Shown here piece after piece: positions 25,501 through 59,600 of a DNA stretch of 64,000 nt. Within the stretch, counting starts at the first letter, position 1, and each line of letters starts with the position of its first letter. Below the pieces are notes generated by a model. It saw only the letters and a program-made list of their open reading frames with translations. It made no database searches and had not been told where the DNA came from. The stretch comes from Incurvaria masculella (lineage: Eukaryota; Arthropoda; Insecta; Lepidoptera; Incurvariidae), in NCBI GenBank assembly GCA_946894095.1, contig OX335647.2, positions 11,364,001-11,428,000 on the forward strand, given 5' to 3'. A program made the translations under genes and the position numbers.

Positions 25501-26289
25501 GACGCCAATCCGTTTCTCCGACTCTGCGTGAAAGAAGGACGAACCAGTAAACGAACATTCATGCTTTCGCAATGTCATTCGCGCCATTTCAGGTAACGGA
25601 GGACAAGTTAACTATACCTGAAACGAAAGCATAGTGGCCCTTCATGAATTACATATTTAACATTTTGTACAATTGAATATTTGCGAGTCCTCATAGTAGG
25701 TCGCTATTTGCGTCAATTTGTTACTTCCTAATTCTCTCTCTTCCGTTCGACACCACTAGAGCAGCGTCGCAAACGGGCATACCAACTTGCCCGCTCTGAC
25801 ATTACTGGCCTTACATATTGACTATGGATCATTATGTATATACCCCTACCATTGGTGTAGTTGCCTACTATTTAGTGAGTATTGTGCTCCCATAAGCAGA
25901 GCCCGCAGTCCGACTTGTATAGGTTTGACAAAAACGTGGTTTGATTGCGTTAAGTTCCAGAACCTTATGGAATGAGAAAAAAAAACATGTATCATTTCAG
26001 CTAAATTTCTACAAATATAGTTAAAAAATATATTTTAGAAACTGATATTTTTTACATGGAAAAAAATGCTGAAGCCAGGTCTAAAGCGTAAAATATTTTT
26101 TAAGTTTTCTGCTGATATTGACAGTAACAGATATTGATTTAAACACAATTTCAATGAATGTAACTAATCTACCAATTAAGTTAAGGTCATTTTTAACTTT
26201 TTGTTAAACATGACCTTCATGTTTGACGTCGGGCTCTGGCTATCTCGTTTCAATCGCAAAAATTGGTCTAAAATGTTTAGGTATGAGGA

Positions 26290-26575
26290 TACTCATAAAG
26301 GTTTTTTTTTTAAGTTTTACTACTTATTCTAAGGTTTTACTTATTCAAACTATCAAAATCAAACTCGCAAACATTTGTATGAAAAAGGAAACGTCAACGC
26401 TTTTACGGCGGAGATGAGTAAAATTTTAAATCAAACTCAGACTCGCAAATGTTAGTTCGCTTAACGGTCATTCCGGCGCTTTTCAATTTTCCAAACATTT
26501 GAAATCGCTAGTAGATCGGTTTGGTAAACCCCAATTTACGTGACAAGTTCGACTACGGGGTCAGACTACATATTT
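26290..26575. mobile_element. 5'-truncated relative of the 15453-15947 MITE
   Basis: It matches that element from AGTTTTACTACTTATTCT through TGACAAGTTCGACTACGGGG without the nested insertion. The left edge of the 4.4-kb duplication lies inside it. Confidence 0.55.
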
Positions 26576-29450
26576 ACACATTACCACATGTTCCTTTCCT
26601 GCGTGTGAACTCCGCTATGGCTCCTCCGGATCTAGATATATAACATAAGACGGATAACAAAAGACGTTGTAAATTATAGTTTGTAGCAAATATTTCATTT
26701 GGCAATCCATCTAAAGGTCAGAAAACATGCAGGTTTTACTAAACGACTTCACCCACATTCTACCTCATGGACCTCACACACGTGCCCTTATCTATACTCA
26801 TACTCCCCCTCATACACCTAACACACCCTCACACACATACACCCTAATAAATTATTATGTTTCCATTTATTTGTTACCTGTAGTATCTGACAAATAATTA
26901 TCATTTTTTCAAATTTTACATACCATTTTTGTCCAATATAAGCTTACATCTGTCAACCTAAAATACAGCCACTAATGGCCAGTTTAAGTGGCAAGGTATT
27001 GGATTTGATTTACAGGTAACACCTAAATTAGCTCTATTATCTTATCATATCATATTCTAACTGGTAGCATTGTTAAATTCTTTACCTTTTTATTCAAATA
27101 AATTTTATTTCATGTTATTTTATTGTGAACACTCTTACAAAGCGATCCGTTGTACTGCTGGTACGGTTTGCCGATCCCGTGATCAAATACGATGGTAAAG
27201 TGCTCGGGCGCATAGGGAATTTGCACTTGCTAGGTTCAATTTCGTAAGTTTGTCGTATAGAGTCGTTACGAAACGGATGGAGGTATAGAGGTGAGGATGC
27301 GATATAGACACGGTATCATAATGCGTGCTGTGGGCCGTAGCAGGGCGAGACGCTCGGGGGTGCTCCGCAGCTCCGGAGGTGTTCCGCAGCCTCCACCTGC
27401 CCTGCCCCCACCCCCCTCCCCAGCGCCTTTGACTTCGCCTCACGACCCCCCCTTCCGACCCCCCTCCCACGCAACAAAGGCGTTATGTCACAATTTTATT
27501 GCTCTCCATTACGTGATAATGATCGTAACCATTAAAATATATTACACATTAGAATCTTATGATGAAATCTCTCCCTGGCGTGAACTAGCTTTACCTAGAA
27601 AGGTTTAGTACATTGAGGTAAATATAGCCTTTATGTATCCTGGCTTCGGCCCATAAATGTACAGTGTTTTTTTTAAATATACATAATTATTAGTATTAGT
27701 CACCCCTACCCAGTCCCAGAAGACAAAAAATGTTTAAGACAGAGTAAAAGTTTCCTATTTTTTCCTTGTAATTACATTAATTAAGTCCGCAATGTGAAAA
27801 TGTAAAGGCCCCGATCATATTTCCTCGGTACAAAATATCTTCAACGTAAATTCGTCAAATTACCTTTTTAGCCCCTTTGAAGTAATTTTCAGAGAGATAT
27901 TACGGAATGCTGTTTTACATTATGTAAAACAGCAGCTGATAAGTATAATTTTATTATTTTGATAACGTAAAGTTTCCATCAGTCAAAATTCAAACTTTAA
28001 TGGCAACAATGGACCCTGTTCCCAATATACCAATCTATGTATAACGTGTCTTTATGGTATGTATTCCATGCTTTACAGTATACATACATGGTTTTTCGGG
28101 ATATGTATTAGTTTTAATTATTTAATAATTTTGACGATGCCATAAATTGTAAGATGTATGCATGTTTATTGTTGTTCTGTTTATTGTTGTAAATGCTAAT
28201 TATCTATACCTTAAAATAAGAAAATATAAAGAAAATATACCAATTTGACGAACACAAATACAATACAATACAGTTTTACAACACAGAATTTCCGATGTTT
28301 TTGTTGGCGGTTCCCATCTATTTTGTTGCAGTCACGTGACTAACCGTGGAAAAATCCGCGAAAAAAACATCGTTATTTTTTTCTTCTTAAATTGAGTTAA
28401 ATTTCTACTTCCAGAGTTTCTACTATCTATCCGGAAACACTGTATAATAAATGATACCATGAATGGGCAAAAGCTTACTACCCATCAATGGGACTGCTGC
28501 GTGTCCCGTCGAAGCCTCTCTAGGTTTCATTCATGAATGATATCTCAGCTTTATTGATTTGATTGAACATCAAAGAACTTCTCTCGTTCCGTTCTCCCTC
28601 CCGGGAGCGCGGCGATCAAACTAAGCCTATATTTATGGACTGCTGCCTTCGCGTCTCCGCACTCTCGTAAACTGCTGCTAATCCATTTTAGATTAAACGT
28701 CAAGCGAAAGCTTCTCTTACATACAAAAGAGCTGTACTCACAATGTACAGGTTGGTCCTAGAAGCCTTAAAGTGAGCATAAGTAATTACGTTCCCCATAC
28801 AAACGTATTTTAATAATCTGTGAAAAAGTAATTTACAATAAATAAATAAAAATAGGGTTCGATAATTCCCGGTGATTGTGTGCGGTGCGAAATCGTCTTG
28901 AAATTATTTTAATTGTTTCAGAAGTGAATTACATATACATATTCTTACTCTATGTATGCACGGAATAATTCTTGACAATTTCTTCTTTGGAGAATAAAGT
29001 AAATCTGCCGCCTAACCACCCCTATTAACTAACATAATTTGTATTAACATGAAAGATGTAAGGTGTTACCAGTAGGTAAATGTTTAGCGGAATTCGTTTG
29101 CATATTAATGTAATTATTTCCCCAAGACATTTTGCATACGGACATCAGAAGATAAGGCACGATTTTCGCGCTACGAAAATTTTCTCGTCGCCCCCAGACA
29201 AGGCGGCCTACCTCAAGTGCTTGTAAACGGTTTCACATCGCGGCTGATATATTGCTTTATAGCCTTTTGACGTGTGGAAAGCTCAGAAGATATTAAATTT
29301 ACACAATAAAAGGTTTAACCTTAAATTTATCCATCCCATGCGAAGGTAGAGAACATCCAACGGTGCTTACCAGCTCTGGCTGATCAACACATATATATAT
29401 CGGAATAAAATAATAACACTTACAATAACGCATACAGAGTATTAAGCCCC

Positions 29451-29606
29451 CATTGCACGAAGAGACGGCTGAGTTAGTCAATGTTCAAACGCGTCACTGT
29501 TAGTGAACCGTATGTAGTTCATTCGATACTGTCGACACAAAGTGACGTGTTTAATCATACGTTGACGTTGATTTAGATTGTTTGTCCTTTCGTGCACTCG
29601 GCCCTA
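29451..29606. mobile_element. small MITE inside duplication copy 1
   Basis: Opposite orientation of 15679-15835: CATTGCACGAAGAGACGGCT to GTCCTTTCGTGCACTCGGCC, with TAAG on both flanks. The second tandem copy carries it at 33860-34015. Confidence 0.55.
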
Positions 29607-30791
29607 AGTTGTCCAGCTGGCTGGACGCTCTATGTGACGGAGGCTGTATAACCTACCGTCGTGGGGTACACACGGAGATCGATAGGGGTTTGTGCGAGGG
29701 CGTGACCGACGAAGAAATATGGCCATTTTTGTAGTTCGACCAAAATTATTTTTAGACGGCAAGTAGGACCTCTCACTCCATGAACATGTCGCCCTACACA
29801 CGTCAAGAGTCAATTGTGAACTTTGTAATGCCACCAAACGGAATTCAAAACACACTACAAGAATCATCCGACTGAATATACGGCAGCTGGGAAACCGAAC
29901 GTTTAATGTATCCTACTCCGTCGCGTCGTAATGAGCTTTATACGATCTGCCTTTACGACGTCCCGTTCCTTTACAGTGGCTAAAACGCCAATATAGCCTC
30001 TAGATCCAGCTGCTGATGTTGACTTAGGAGCGACAGAGGCTGCTCTATTGTCGTTCCACAGCGCTCGTTGCTGTCGCAGGTCCATCGTGTTCATTTACGA
30101 AATAACATAGTGTTAATTATCAACTTACCTTAACACAACAAGTAATTGGTATGTCAATATATATGTGTAAGTGGTGCTAATCCATATTTCGGCAACGCCG
30201 CCGTCTCGCAAGATTCGAGGAAAATAGATCCGCCGCACATCGCGTTGCGTCCCGTCAGACTTACGGCTAAGCTAACGAAATATCGTTTGACACGTCATAT
30301 TCTACATAGACTTTTGATCTCCGCACTGGTGGGATAAGAACTAACCTCGAAATAAGCTTACGCAAATTATTTCCGTTGCAACGCATTACGCTGGCGTGTT
30401 ACGGTTTAGAGCCGCTAGCGACATATTTCGAAATATTATAAGCTCTCGCTTCAGACGCAACGATTTGGCAGACACGCGTCCTCGTCTAAAGGCGCTATTT
30501 GAAATGCCTGTCCTCGAAACGTCGGCTGCAATTGGACATATTTATTGCGCCGGCTTCGGTGCGAATGTCCGTCTCTCGATATTTCGTTGACTTCAAAGAG
30601 ATGCACGCTCGTTACTCTCGGACGCTGCGCGGTTCTAGCGAAAACTATCTAGAGCGCAGAGCGGCGTCGACTGACCGCGCAATCAGAGTTTTCCAACAAC
30701 GCTATATAACAAAAGTTCGAAATAGCAATGTAGAGGATCTTTGAAATAGATGAGCCCCATTTTGCATATTCTGATACCGTCGAGTACTTAA

Positions 30792-30829
30792 GGTGGCCCA
30801 ACCCGGCGGGCCTAACTCATTCGCGGGCA
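30792..30829. mobile_element. truncated start of the TTAA MITE at the duplication junction
   Basis: The first 38 bp of the TTAA MITE, preceded by TTAA at 30788-30791, then cut by the duplication joint. Confidence 0.7.
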
Positions 30830-30834
30830 ATCGG

Positions 30835-33800
30835 TTAAATCAAACTCAGACTCGCAAATGTTAGTTCGCTTAACGGTCATTCCGGCGCTTTTCAATTTTC
30901 CAAACATTTGAAATCGCTAGTAGATCGGTTTGGTAAACCCCAATTTACGTGACAAGTTCGACTACGGGGTCAGACTACATATTTACACATTACCACATGT
31001 TCCTTTCCTGCGTGTGAACTCCGCTATGGCTCCTCCGGATCTAGATATATAACATAAGACGGATAACAAAAGACGTTGTAAATTATAGTTTGTAGCAAAT
31101 ATTTCATTTGGCAATCCATCTAAAGGTCAGAAAACATGCAGGTTTTACTAAACGACTTCACCCACATTCTACCTCATGGACCTCACACACGTGCCCTTAT
31201 CTATACTCATACTCCCCCTCATACACCTAACACACCCTCACACACATACACCCTAATAAATTATTATGTTTCCATTTATTTGTTACCTGTAGTATCTGAC
31301 AAATAATTATCATTTTTTCAAATTTTACATACCATTTTTGTCCAATATAAGCTTACATCTGTCAACCTAAAATACAGCCACTAATGGCCAGTTTAAGTGG
31401 CAAGGTATTGGATTTGATTTACAGGTAACACCTAAATTAGCTCTATTATCTTATCATATCATATTCTAACTGGTAGCATTGTTAAATTCTTTACCTTTTT
31501 ATTCAAATAAATTTTATTTCATGTTATTTTATTGTGAACACTCTTACAAAGCGATCCGTTGTACTGCTGGTACGGTTTGCCGATCCCGTGATCAAATACG
31601 ATGGTAAAGTGCTCGGGCGCATAGGGAATTTGCACTTGCTAGGTTCAATTTCGTAAGTTTGTCGTATAGAGTCGTTACGAAACGGATGGAGGTATAGAGG
31701 TGAGGATGCGATATAGACACGGTATCATAATGCGTGCTGTGGGCCGTAGCAGGGCGAGACGCTCGGGGGTGCTCCGCAGCTCCGGAGGTGTTCCGCAGCC
31801 TCCACCTGCCCTGCCCCCACCCCCCTCCCCAGCGCCTTTGACTTCGCCTCACGACCCCCCCTTCCGACCCCCCTCCCACGCAACAAAGGCGTTATGTCAC
31901 AATTTTATTGCTCTCCATTACGTGATAATGATCGTAACCATTAAAATATATTACACATTAGAATCTTATGATGAAATCTCTCCCTGGCGTGAACTAGCTT
32001 TACCTAGAAAGGTTTAGTACATTGAGGTAAATATAGCCTTTATGTATCCTGGCTTCGGCCCATAAATGTACAGTGTTTTTTTTAAATATACATAATTATT
32101 AGTATTAGTCACCCCTACCCAGTCCCAGAAGACAAAAAATGTTTAAGACAGAGTAAAAGTTTCCTATTTTTTCCTTGTAATTACATTAATTAAGTCCGCA
32201 ATGTGAAAATGTAAAGGCCCCGATCATATTTCCTCGGTACAAAATATCTTCAACGTAAATTCGTCAAATTACCTTTTTAGCCCCTTTGAAGTAATTTTCA
32301 GAGAGATATTACGGAATGCTGTTTTACATTATGTAAAACAGCAGCTGATAAGTATAATTTTATTATTTTGATAACGTAAAGTTTCCATCAGTCAAAATTC
32401 AAACTTTAATGGCAACAATGGACCCTGTTCCCAATATACCAATCTATGTATAACGTGTCTTTATGGTATGTATTCCATGCTTTACAGTATACATACATGG
32501 TTTTTCGGGATATGTATTAGTTTTAATTATTTAATAATTTTGACGATGCCATAAATTGTAAGATGTATGCATGTTTATTGTTGTTCTGTTTATTGTTGTA
32601 AATGCTAATTATCTATACCTTAAAATAAGAAAATATAAAGAAAATATACCAATTTGACGAACACAAATACAATACAATACAGTTTTACAACACAGAATTT
32701 CCGATGTTTTTGTTGGCGGTTCCCATCTATTTTGTTGCAGTCACGTGACTAACCGTGGAAAAATCCGCGAAAAAAACATCGTTATTTTTTTCTTCTTAAA
32801 TTGAGTTAAATTTCTACTTCCAGAGTTTCTACTATCTATCCGGAAACACTGTATAATAAATGATACCATGAATGGGCAAAAGCTTACTACCCATCAATGG
32901 GACTGCTGCGTGTCCCGTCGAAGCCTCTCTAGGTTTCATTCATGAATGATATCTCAGCTTTATTGATTTGATTGAACATCAAAGAACTTCTCTCGTTCCG
33001 TTCTCCCTCCCGGGAGCGCGGCGATCAAACTAAGCCTATATTTATGGACTGCTGCCTTCGCGTCTCCGCACTCTCGTAAACTGCTGCTAATCCATTTTAG
33101 ATTAAACGTCAAGCGAAAGCTTCTCTTACATACAAAAGAGCTGTACTCACAATGTACAGGTTGGTCCTAGAAGCCTTAAAGTGAGCATAAGTAATTACGT
33201 TCCCCATACAAACGTATTTTAATAATCTGTGAAAAAGTAATTTACAATAAATAAATAAAAATAGGGTTCGATAATTCCCGGTGATTGTGTGCGGTGCGAA
33301 ATCGTCTTGAAATTATTTTAATTGTTTCAGAAGTGAATTACATATACATATTCTTACTCTATGTATGCACGGAATAATTCTTGACAATTTCTTCTTTGGA
33401 GAATAAAGTAAATCTGCCGCCTAACCACCCCTATTAACTAACATAATTTGTATTAACATGAAAGATGTAAGGTGTTACCAGTAGGTAAATGTTTAGCGGA
33501 ATTCGTTTGCATATTAATGTAATTATTTCCCCAAGACATTTTGCATACGGACATCAGAAGATAAGGCACGATTTTCGCGCTACGAAAATTTTCTCGTCGC
33601 CCCCAGACAAGGCGGCCTACCTCAAGTGCTTGTAAACGGTTTCACATCGCGGCTGATATATTGCTTTATAGCCTTTTGACGTGTGGAAAGCTCAGAAGAT
33701 ATTAAATTTACACAATAAAAGGTTTAACCTTAAATTTATCCATCCCATGCGAAGGTAGAGAACATCCAACGGTGCTTACCAGCTCTGGCTGATCAACACA

Positions 33801-35238
33801 TATATATATCGGAATAAAATAATAACACTTACAATAACGCATACAGAGTATTAAGCCCCCATTGCACGAAGAGACGGCTGAGTTAGTCAATGTTCAAACG
33901 CGTCACTGTTAGTGAACCGTATGTAGTTCATTCGATACTGTCGACACAAAGTGACGTGTTTAATCATACGTTGACGTTGATTTAGATTGTTTGTCCTTTC
34001 GTGCACTCGGCCCTAAGTTGTCCAGCTGGCTGGACGCTCTATGTGACGGAGGCTGTATAACCTACCGTCGTGGGGTACACACGGAGATCGATAGGGGTTT
34101 GTGCGAGGGCGTGACCGACGAAGAAATATGGCCATTTTTGTAGTTCGACCAAAATTATTTTTAGACGGCAAGTAGGACCTCTCACTCCATGAACATGTCG
34201 CCCTACACACGTCAAGAGTCAATTGTGAACTTTGTAATGCCACCAAACGGAATTCAAAACACACTACAAGAATCATCCGACTGAATATACGGCAGCTGGG
34301 AAACCGAACGTTTAATGTATCCTACTCCGTCGCGTCGTAATGAGCTTTATACGATCTGCCTTTACGACGTCCCGTTCCTTTACAGTGGCTAAAACGCCAA
34401 TATAGCCTCTAGATCCAGCTGCTGATGTTGACTTAGGAGCGACAGAGGCTGCTCTATTGTCGTTCCACAGCGCTCGTTGCTGTCGCAGGTCCATCGTGTT
34501 CATTTACGAAATAACATAGTGTTAATTATCAACTTACCTTAACACAACAAGTAATTGGTATGTCAATATATATGTGTAAGTGGTGCTAATCCATATTTCG
34601 GCAACGCCGCCGTCTCGCAAGATTCGAGGAAAATAGATCCGCCGCACATCGCGTTGCGTCCCGTCAGACTTACGGCTAAGCTAACGAAATATCGTTTGAC
34701 ACGTCATATTCTACATAGACTTTTGATCTCCGCACTGGTGGGATAAGAACTAACCTCGAAATAAGCTTACGCAAATTATTTCCGTTGCAACGCATTACGC
34801 TGGCGTGTTACGGTTTAGAGCCGCTAGCGACATATTTCGAAATATTATAAGCTCTCGCTTCAGACGCAACGATTTGGCAGACACGCGTCCTCGTCTAAAG
34901 GCGCTATTTGAAATGCCTGTCCTCGAAACGTCGGCTGCAATTGGACATATTTATTGCGCCGGCTTCGGTGCGAATGTCCGTCTCTCGATATTTCGTTGAC
35001 TTCAAAGAGATGCACGCTCGTTACTCTCGGACGCTGCGCGGTTCTAGCGAAAACTATCTAGAGCGCAGAGCGGCGTCGACTGACCGCGCAATCAGAGTTT
35101 TCCAACAACGCTATATAACAAAAGTTCGAAATAGCAATGTAGAGGATCTTTGAAATAGATGAGCCCCATTTTGCATATTCTGATACCGTCGAGTACTTAA
35201 GGTGGCCCAACCCGGCGGGCCTAACTCATTCGCGGGCA
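30835..35238. repeat. 4404-bp tandem duplication, copy 2
   Basis: Identical to 26426-30829 wherever compared. The copies are separated by five extra bases (30830-30834, ATCGG). On the right this copy continues into the intact MITE 35201-35737, so copy 2 keeps the ancestral right flank and copy 1 the ancestral left flank. Identity means a very recent event or an assembly artefact. Confidence 0.95.
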
Positions 35239-35737
35239 CGGCACAAAACCGTGCTGTTGCGCTCTGGGACCTTCTCTGTTTCAAGGAATAAGACAGGCTC
35301 CGTGATGAGGAAGATGCAACATGTCCACAAAAAAGACAATGTGCATAGTGTATGATTTGGTAACATTTACGAAAATTTTAATTTCAAAACGACTTATAGC
35401 TAAAAGTAAACCACGACCGCTGTAGCAAAAAATTGAACAAAAATCAAATAGATTATAAATCTTGATTAAATAAGCTATGTCTGATGACTAATCTTTTTAA
35501 GATGTTCTTACTTTATAATTGCGTAATCCACCTCCAAAGTTATTGTATAAAACGCGCGAAAAATGCGAACTTTCGGACCTTATAACTTAGAAACCAAAAA
35601 CAATTTTACAATGCCAATGGTCATCAGACATCTAGTTCGATCAAATAAAGGTATTTTGAGCAAAATTTTGGATCTCTGACAAGAAATATGGGCGTGATCT
35701 TCCCTTTTGTATGGGGAGATGAGCGGGATGGGCCACC
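35201..35737. mobile_element. TTAA-flanked MITE (piggyBac-like), copy A
   Basis: The 537-bp element begins GGTGGCCCA, ends TGGGCCACC and is flanked by TTAA on both sides (35197-35200 and 35738-35741). A TTAA target site with short inverted ends is typical of piggyBac-type MITEs. It has no ORF. It ends only 39 bp before the first coding exon of the joined Rbfox model. About 93-95% similar by eye to the copy at 50020. Confidence 0.75.
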
Positions 35738-35779
35738 TTAACACAACTATTCAGGTCTCTGTCTGTCTTATTTCAGCAT

Positions 35780-56626
<20,847 letters not shown>

Positions 56627-59600
56627 ACGCGCCGGCCACAAGCACCGCCGGCATCGCACTCGGGAGCAACCACTCAAATAATACTCGAATATGATAACTC
56701 ATTTACTCCTCTCATACCTTAAACATGACAATGGACTCTCTTTGTAAATCGTACAAAATTGTTTACTTTAAGATTGGGCGTTCGCTCCAAGCCGCGCTGT
56801 AAACTTAGCTTGTCGGAGTCGCGGGCTCGCGCTGTGCCGGGCCGCGCTGCGCCCTAAACGTTTAGTTTCATACGCAATGAGTAGTTACTATTTCTTATGA
56901 ATACCAAAGTAATTGAAGGTTTCTTACCTTTAGTTTGTTAAGTTCGGTAATATTGTAAATTTATTTTTAAAATCATAATGTGTAATAAAAGCGAGCAGCT
57001 AAACGTTTTGCATTGTAGGTAGAATTGTTTTATGTAAATAATGTTACATGATATCTGATTTTGCGCTTACAGATCCAGTCGCATTACCTGTTGAATACTT
57101 TTTTACGTCCTTCATCTTTTTAGAGTAGGTAGCGTCTCTAAACGCGTAATGACAATAGAATTAAATACTACATAAAATGTTTAGTGAGCTTTGCACTGGC
57201 ATATCATAGTGACTGAAATGTAAATATATTCATAGTTATACATTCTAACAGCCAAATCGAACAATATTTCTCTTCAGTACATATTTTTAAACAATTAGTT
57301 TTTACCTTTAGACAGTCAGAAAATTGTAAGTAAATAACGTCATAAGTTTTAAAGTATAGCCCACCAAGATGTGTTTTTAAATGCATACATAATTTAATTC
57401 TCTAACTTAATTACTATTCTCCTTTTTTGTGGTGCTTAAATGCCATATTTTATATTTAGGAAGAGAAGTTAATCAAAATAATCAACTTGTTATCAATTAC
57501 ATACTTGTAAAGATATTCAAAAGTAAAAAAAAATGCAAATAATGCCATTTAAGAAGTGCTCACGTTATGTAGGTGCGTTAGGTATTCATCATCATATTTA
57601 GTTATCGTAAATTATCACTATCGATTCAGAAGTGTAGGTTGGTTCCTCTGTTGCTGAAAAATGTAAAGGATATTAGGTTCAAGCTAAAACTTTTCATGTT
57701 TTCCTTGAATATGTGAAAAATAAGTCACAAATTTGCAGTGTGCTTCCCATCGTTCATGTTTTCTGGTAGCACAAATATTTAAATGTTCTTGAAAAGTTAA
57801 AGTAGTGTCGAGCTCGGAAAAGATTGTTCGTGTAAGATGCGTATCAAGTAACAGTCCGCTTGTGGTCAGTTTTGCCAAACATATTCTTGCACAAAGATGC
57901 CATGCGTGGGTGGAATATGTACATGTCTAAAAAAACTTTTGTACACATTCTAACGCTGACTCTCATTGTAGATGCCATGGCAATAATCGAGAATAGTCCG
58001 ACATTCATGCCTACCATGACAATTGTATACTTAACTATACCTATACATAGGGAGGTTAGAAATTAAAATTGTTGTTCCATATGCGACCAAAATGTGTAAA
58101 ATGTAGAACTATAAAGTGAAAGAGGTGAACCTGCTATAAGTAGGCACGAGTAACCGCCGAAGCCGCACAGAGGGCCCACGGCCTGTCCGGCTCTGCCGAA
58201 GCATCTCCAACGCATCTTTAGCCTCGTTATTGTCGAAGCTAACCACGACATTGTGAATATTATTCCTTATCTACTAAGTGTAGAAGCTTTAGGGTAGATT
58301 ATAATAGAGGAAAGTCTCTGGGAGTTTTTACATATCATCGAGGTTTCTCCTTTAAAATATGCTTTTTATAGTGTTCTAATACTCTATTATACAGAAACAT
58401 ATTCGTGAACAACCCATTGTTCTCTAAACATTCACTTTTCATAAATGGTAGGTAACAGGAAAGGGGTCCAACCTAGTGCGAAGCCGTGCGGACCGGTTGC
58501 CGTATTTAAACGGCTATTGTTCGCTGTAAATGTGCTCGACTCGTGTTCGTTACGTCGAAGTAACGTGGTCTCCCGTTCGCGCGAACTTGTCTTCCAGCAA
58601 TTCGCAGCTTTCTTTCAAGTTTCCAGTGACTCGTGGGCAAACATGGAAGGAGGAAAGTATTTTTTTTACTTTCGTTTTCTAATTGAGCCAAATAGTAATA
58701 TGAGTGAAATGTACGTGATGGCTGGCTGTCACAGGGCACACGTAGCTAAACTTCACTTTATATTGGGGCTTAAATATTTTCGTGCTTTGTAAGTAGATAC
58801 TCGCAAGCGAACATCATCGTGGCAGCAAGCTTTAAATATTACGTTTTTACCTCATTTCTATTCTGTCATAAGTTTTAGTTAACTTTAGTACTGTAAACCG
58901 CAACAGAACAAAGAGAACATCTTTTCTTTAATAATGATTCTAGTCTTGAGTGCGCACAATCATTTACAAGCTGCTTTTATTTTGATGGTGCTTTTTGGTT
59001 GATTACATAAATAGCTTTGTAATACAATATCCAATAGCGACTTAGGAGTTTTGAAGTAACGTTAAGTGCGTTAAGTGTAGTCTTTAGTTTCGGTGCCTGT
59101 CTGTGTCATGTGCACTTCATTTGGGTATGAATTTTCCCTGCGTACGCTCGTGCTACAATACTCAACCACAATTCTATGTGTTTATTGATTTAAGTCTCTT
59201 TATAATTATTTTTCAACAATTTCGTAATTTTAGTACATATTTTATCATTACTATAATGGAATAAATAAACATAAGTACAGAATCAAGTACATTTTATACG
59301 ATTTTACGGCTTTTATAGATTAGCGGTGAAAAATGTAATGTAGGTAGGTGCAGTGATTGGGTGAGCGGAGACGATGAGGAGAGGGCGAGGGGATCGGCAC
59401 CACCACGTCTCGGGGAAGCTTAATTTCCTCAGTAGAGAATAGTTTTCCAACTATATTTGTAATCATTGGTCGAATACCTACATAATTTATAATGATTTTT
59501 ATGTCTCATTTTTTTATTGATTAATTGGAAATGAGGTTTATTTCTATAATTTTTGTATGCATTATATATTTTATTCATTATTGTGAATAACTTGTATTTC

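Larger units (their letters stand above)
26426..30829. repeat. 4404-bp tandem duplication, copy 1
   Basis: Every base I compared, including homopolymers such as the run of eight T near 27665, is identical to 30835-35238 at a constant offset of 4409. The left edge lies inside a MITE relative (TTAAATCAAACTC). The right edge cuts a TTAA-flanked MITE 38 bp after its start. The unit holds a GC-rich island (27340-27470), a small MITE (29451-29606) and short chance ORFs. I see no convincing gene in it. Confidence 0.95.

Noticed and set aside
25581..25600. CATTTCAG|GTAACG as another recursive splice site
   Set aside because: The upstream tract is short and GTAACG is a weak donor; no nearby exon.
27183..27608. 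ORFs of about 100 codons on both strands, duplicated at 31592-32017
   Set aside because: Identical copies come only from the tandem duplication; composition is Pro/Gly/Arg-rich with no domain.
58445..58792. 115-codon ORF in the Rbfox 3' region
   Set aside because: No recognisable motif; lies in probable 3' UTR.
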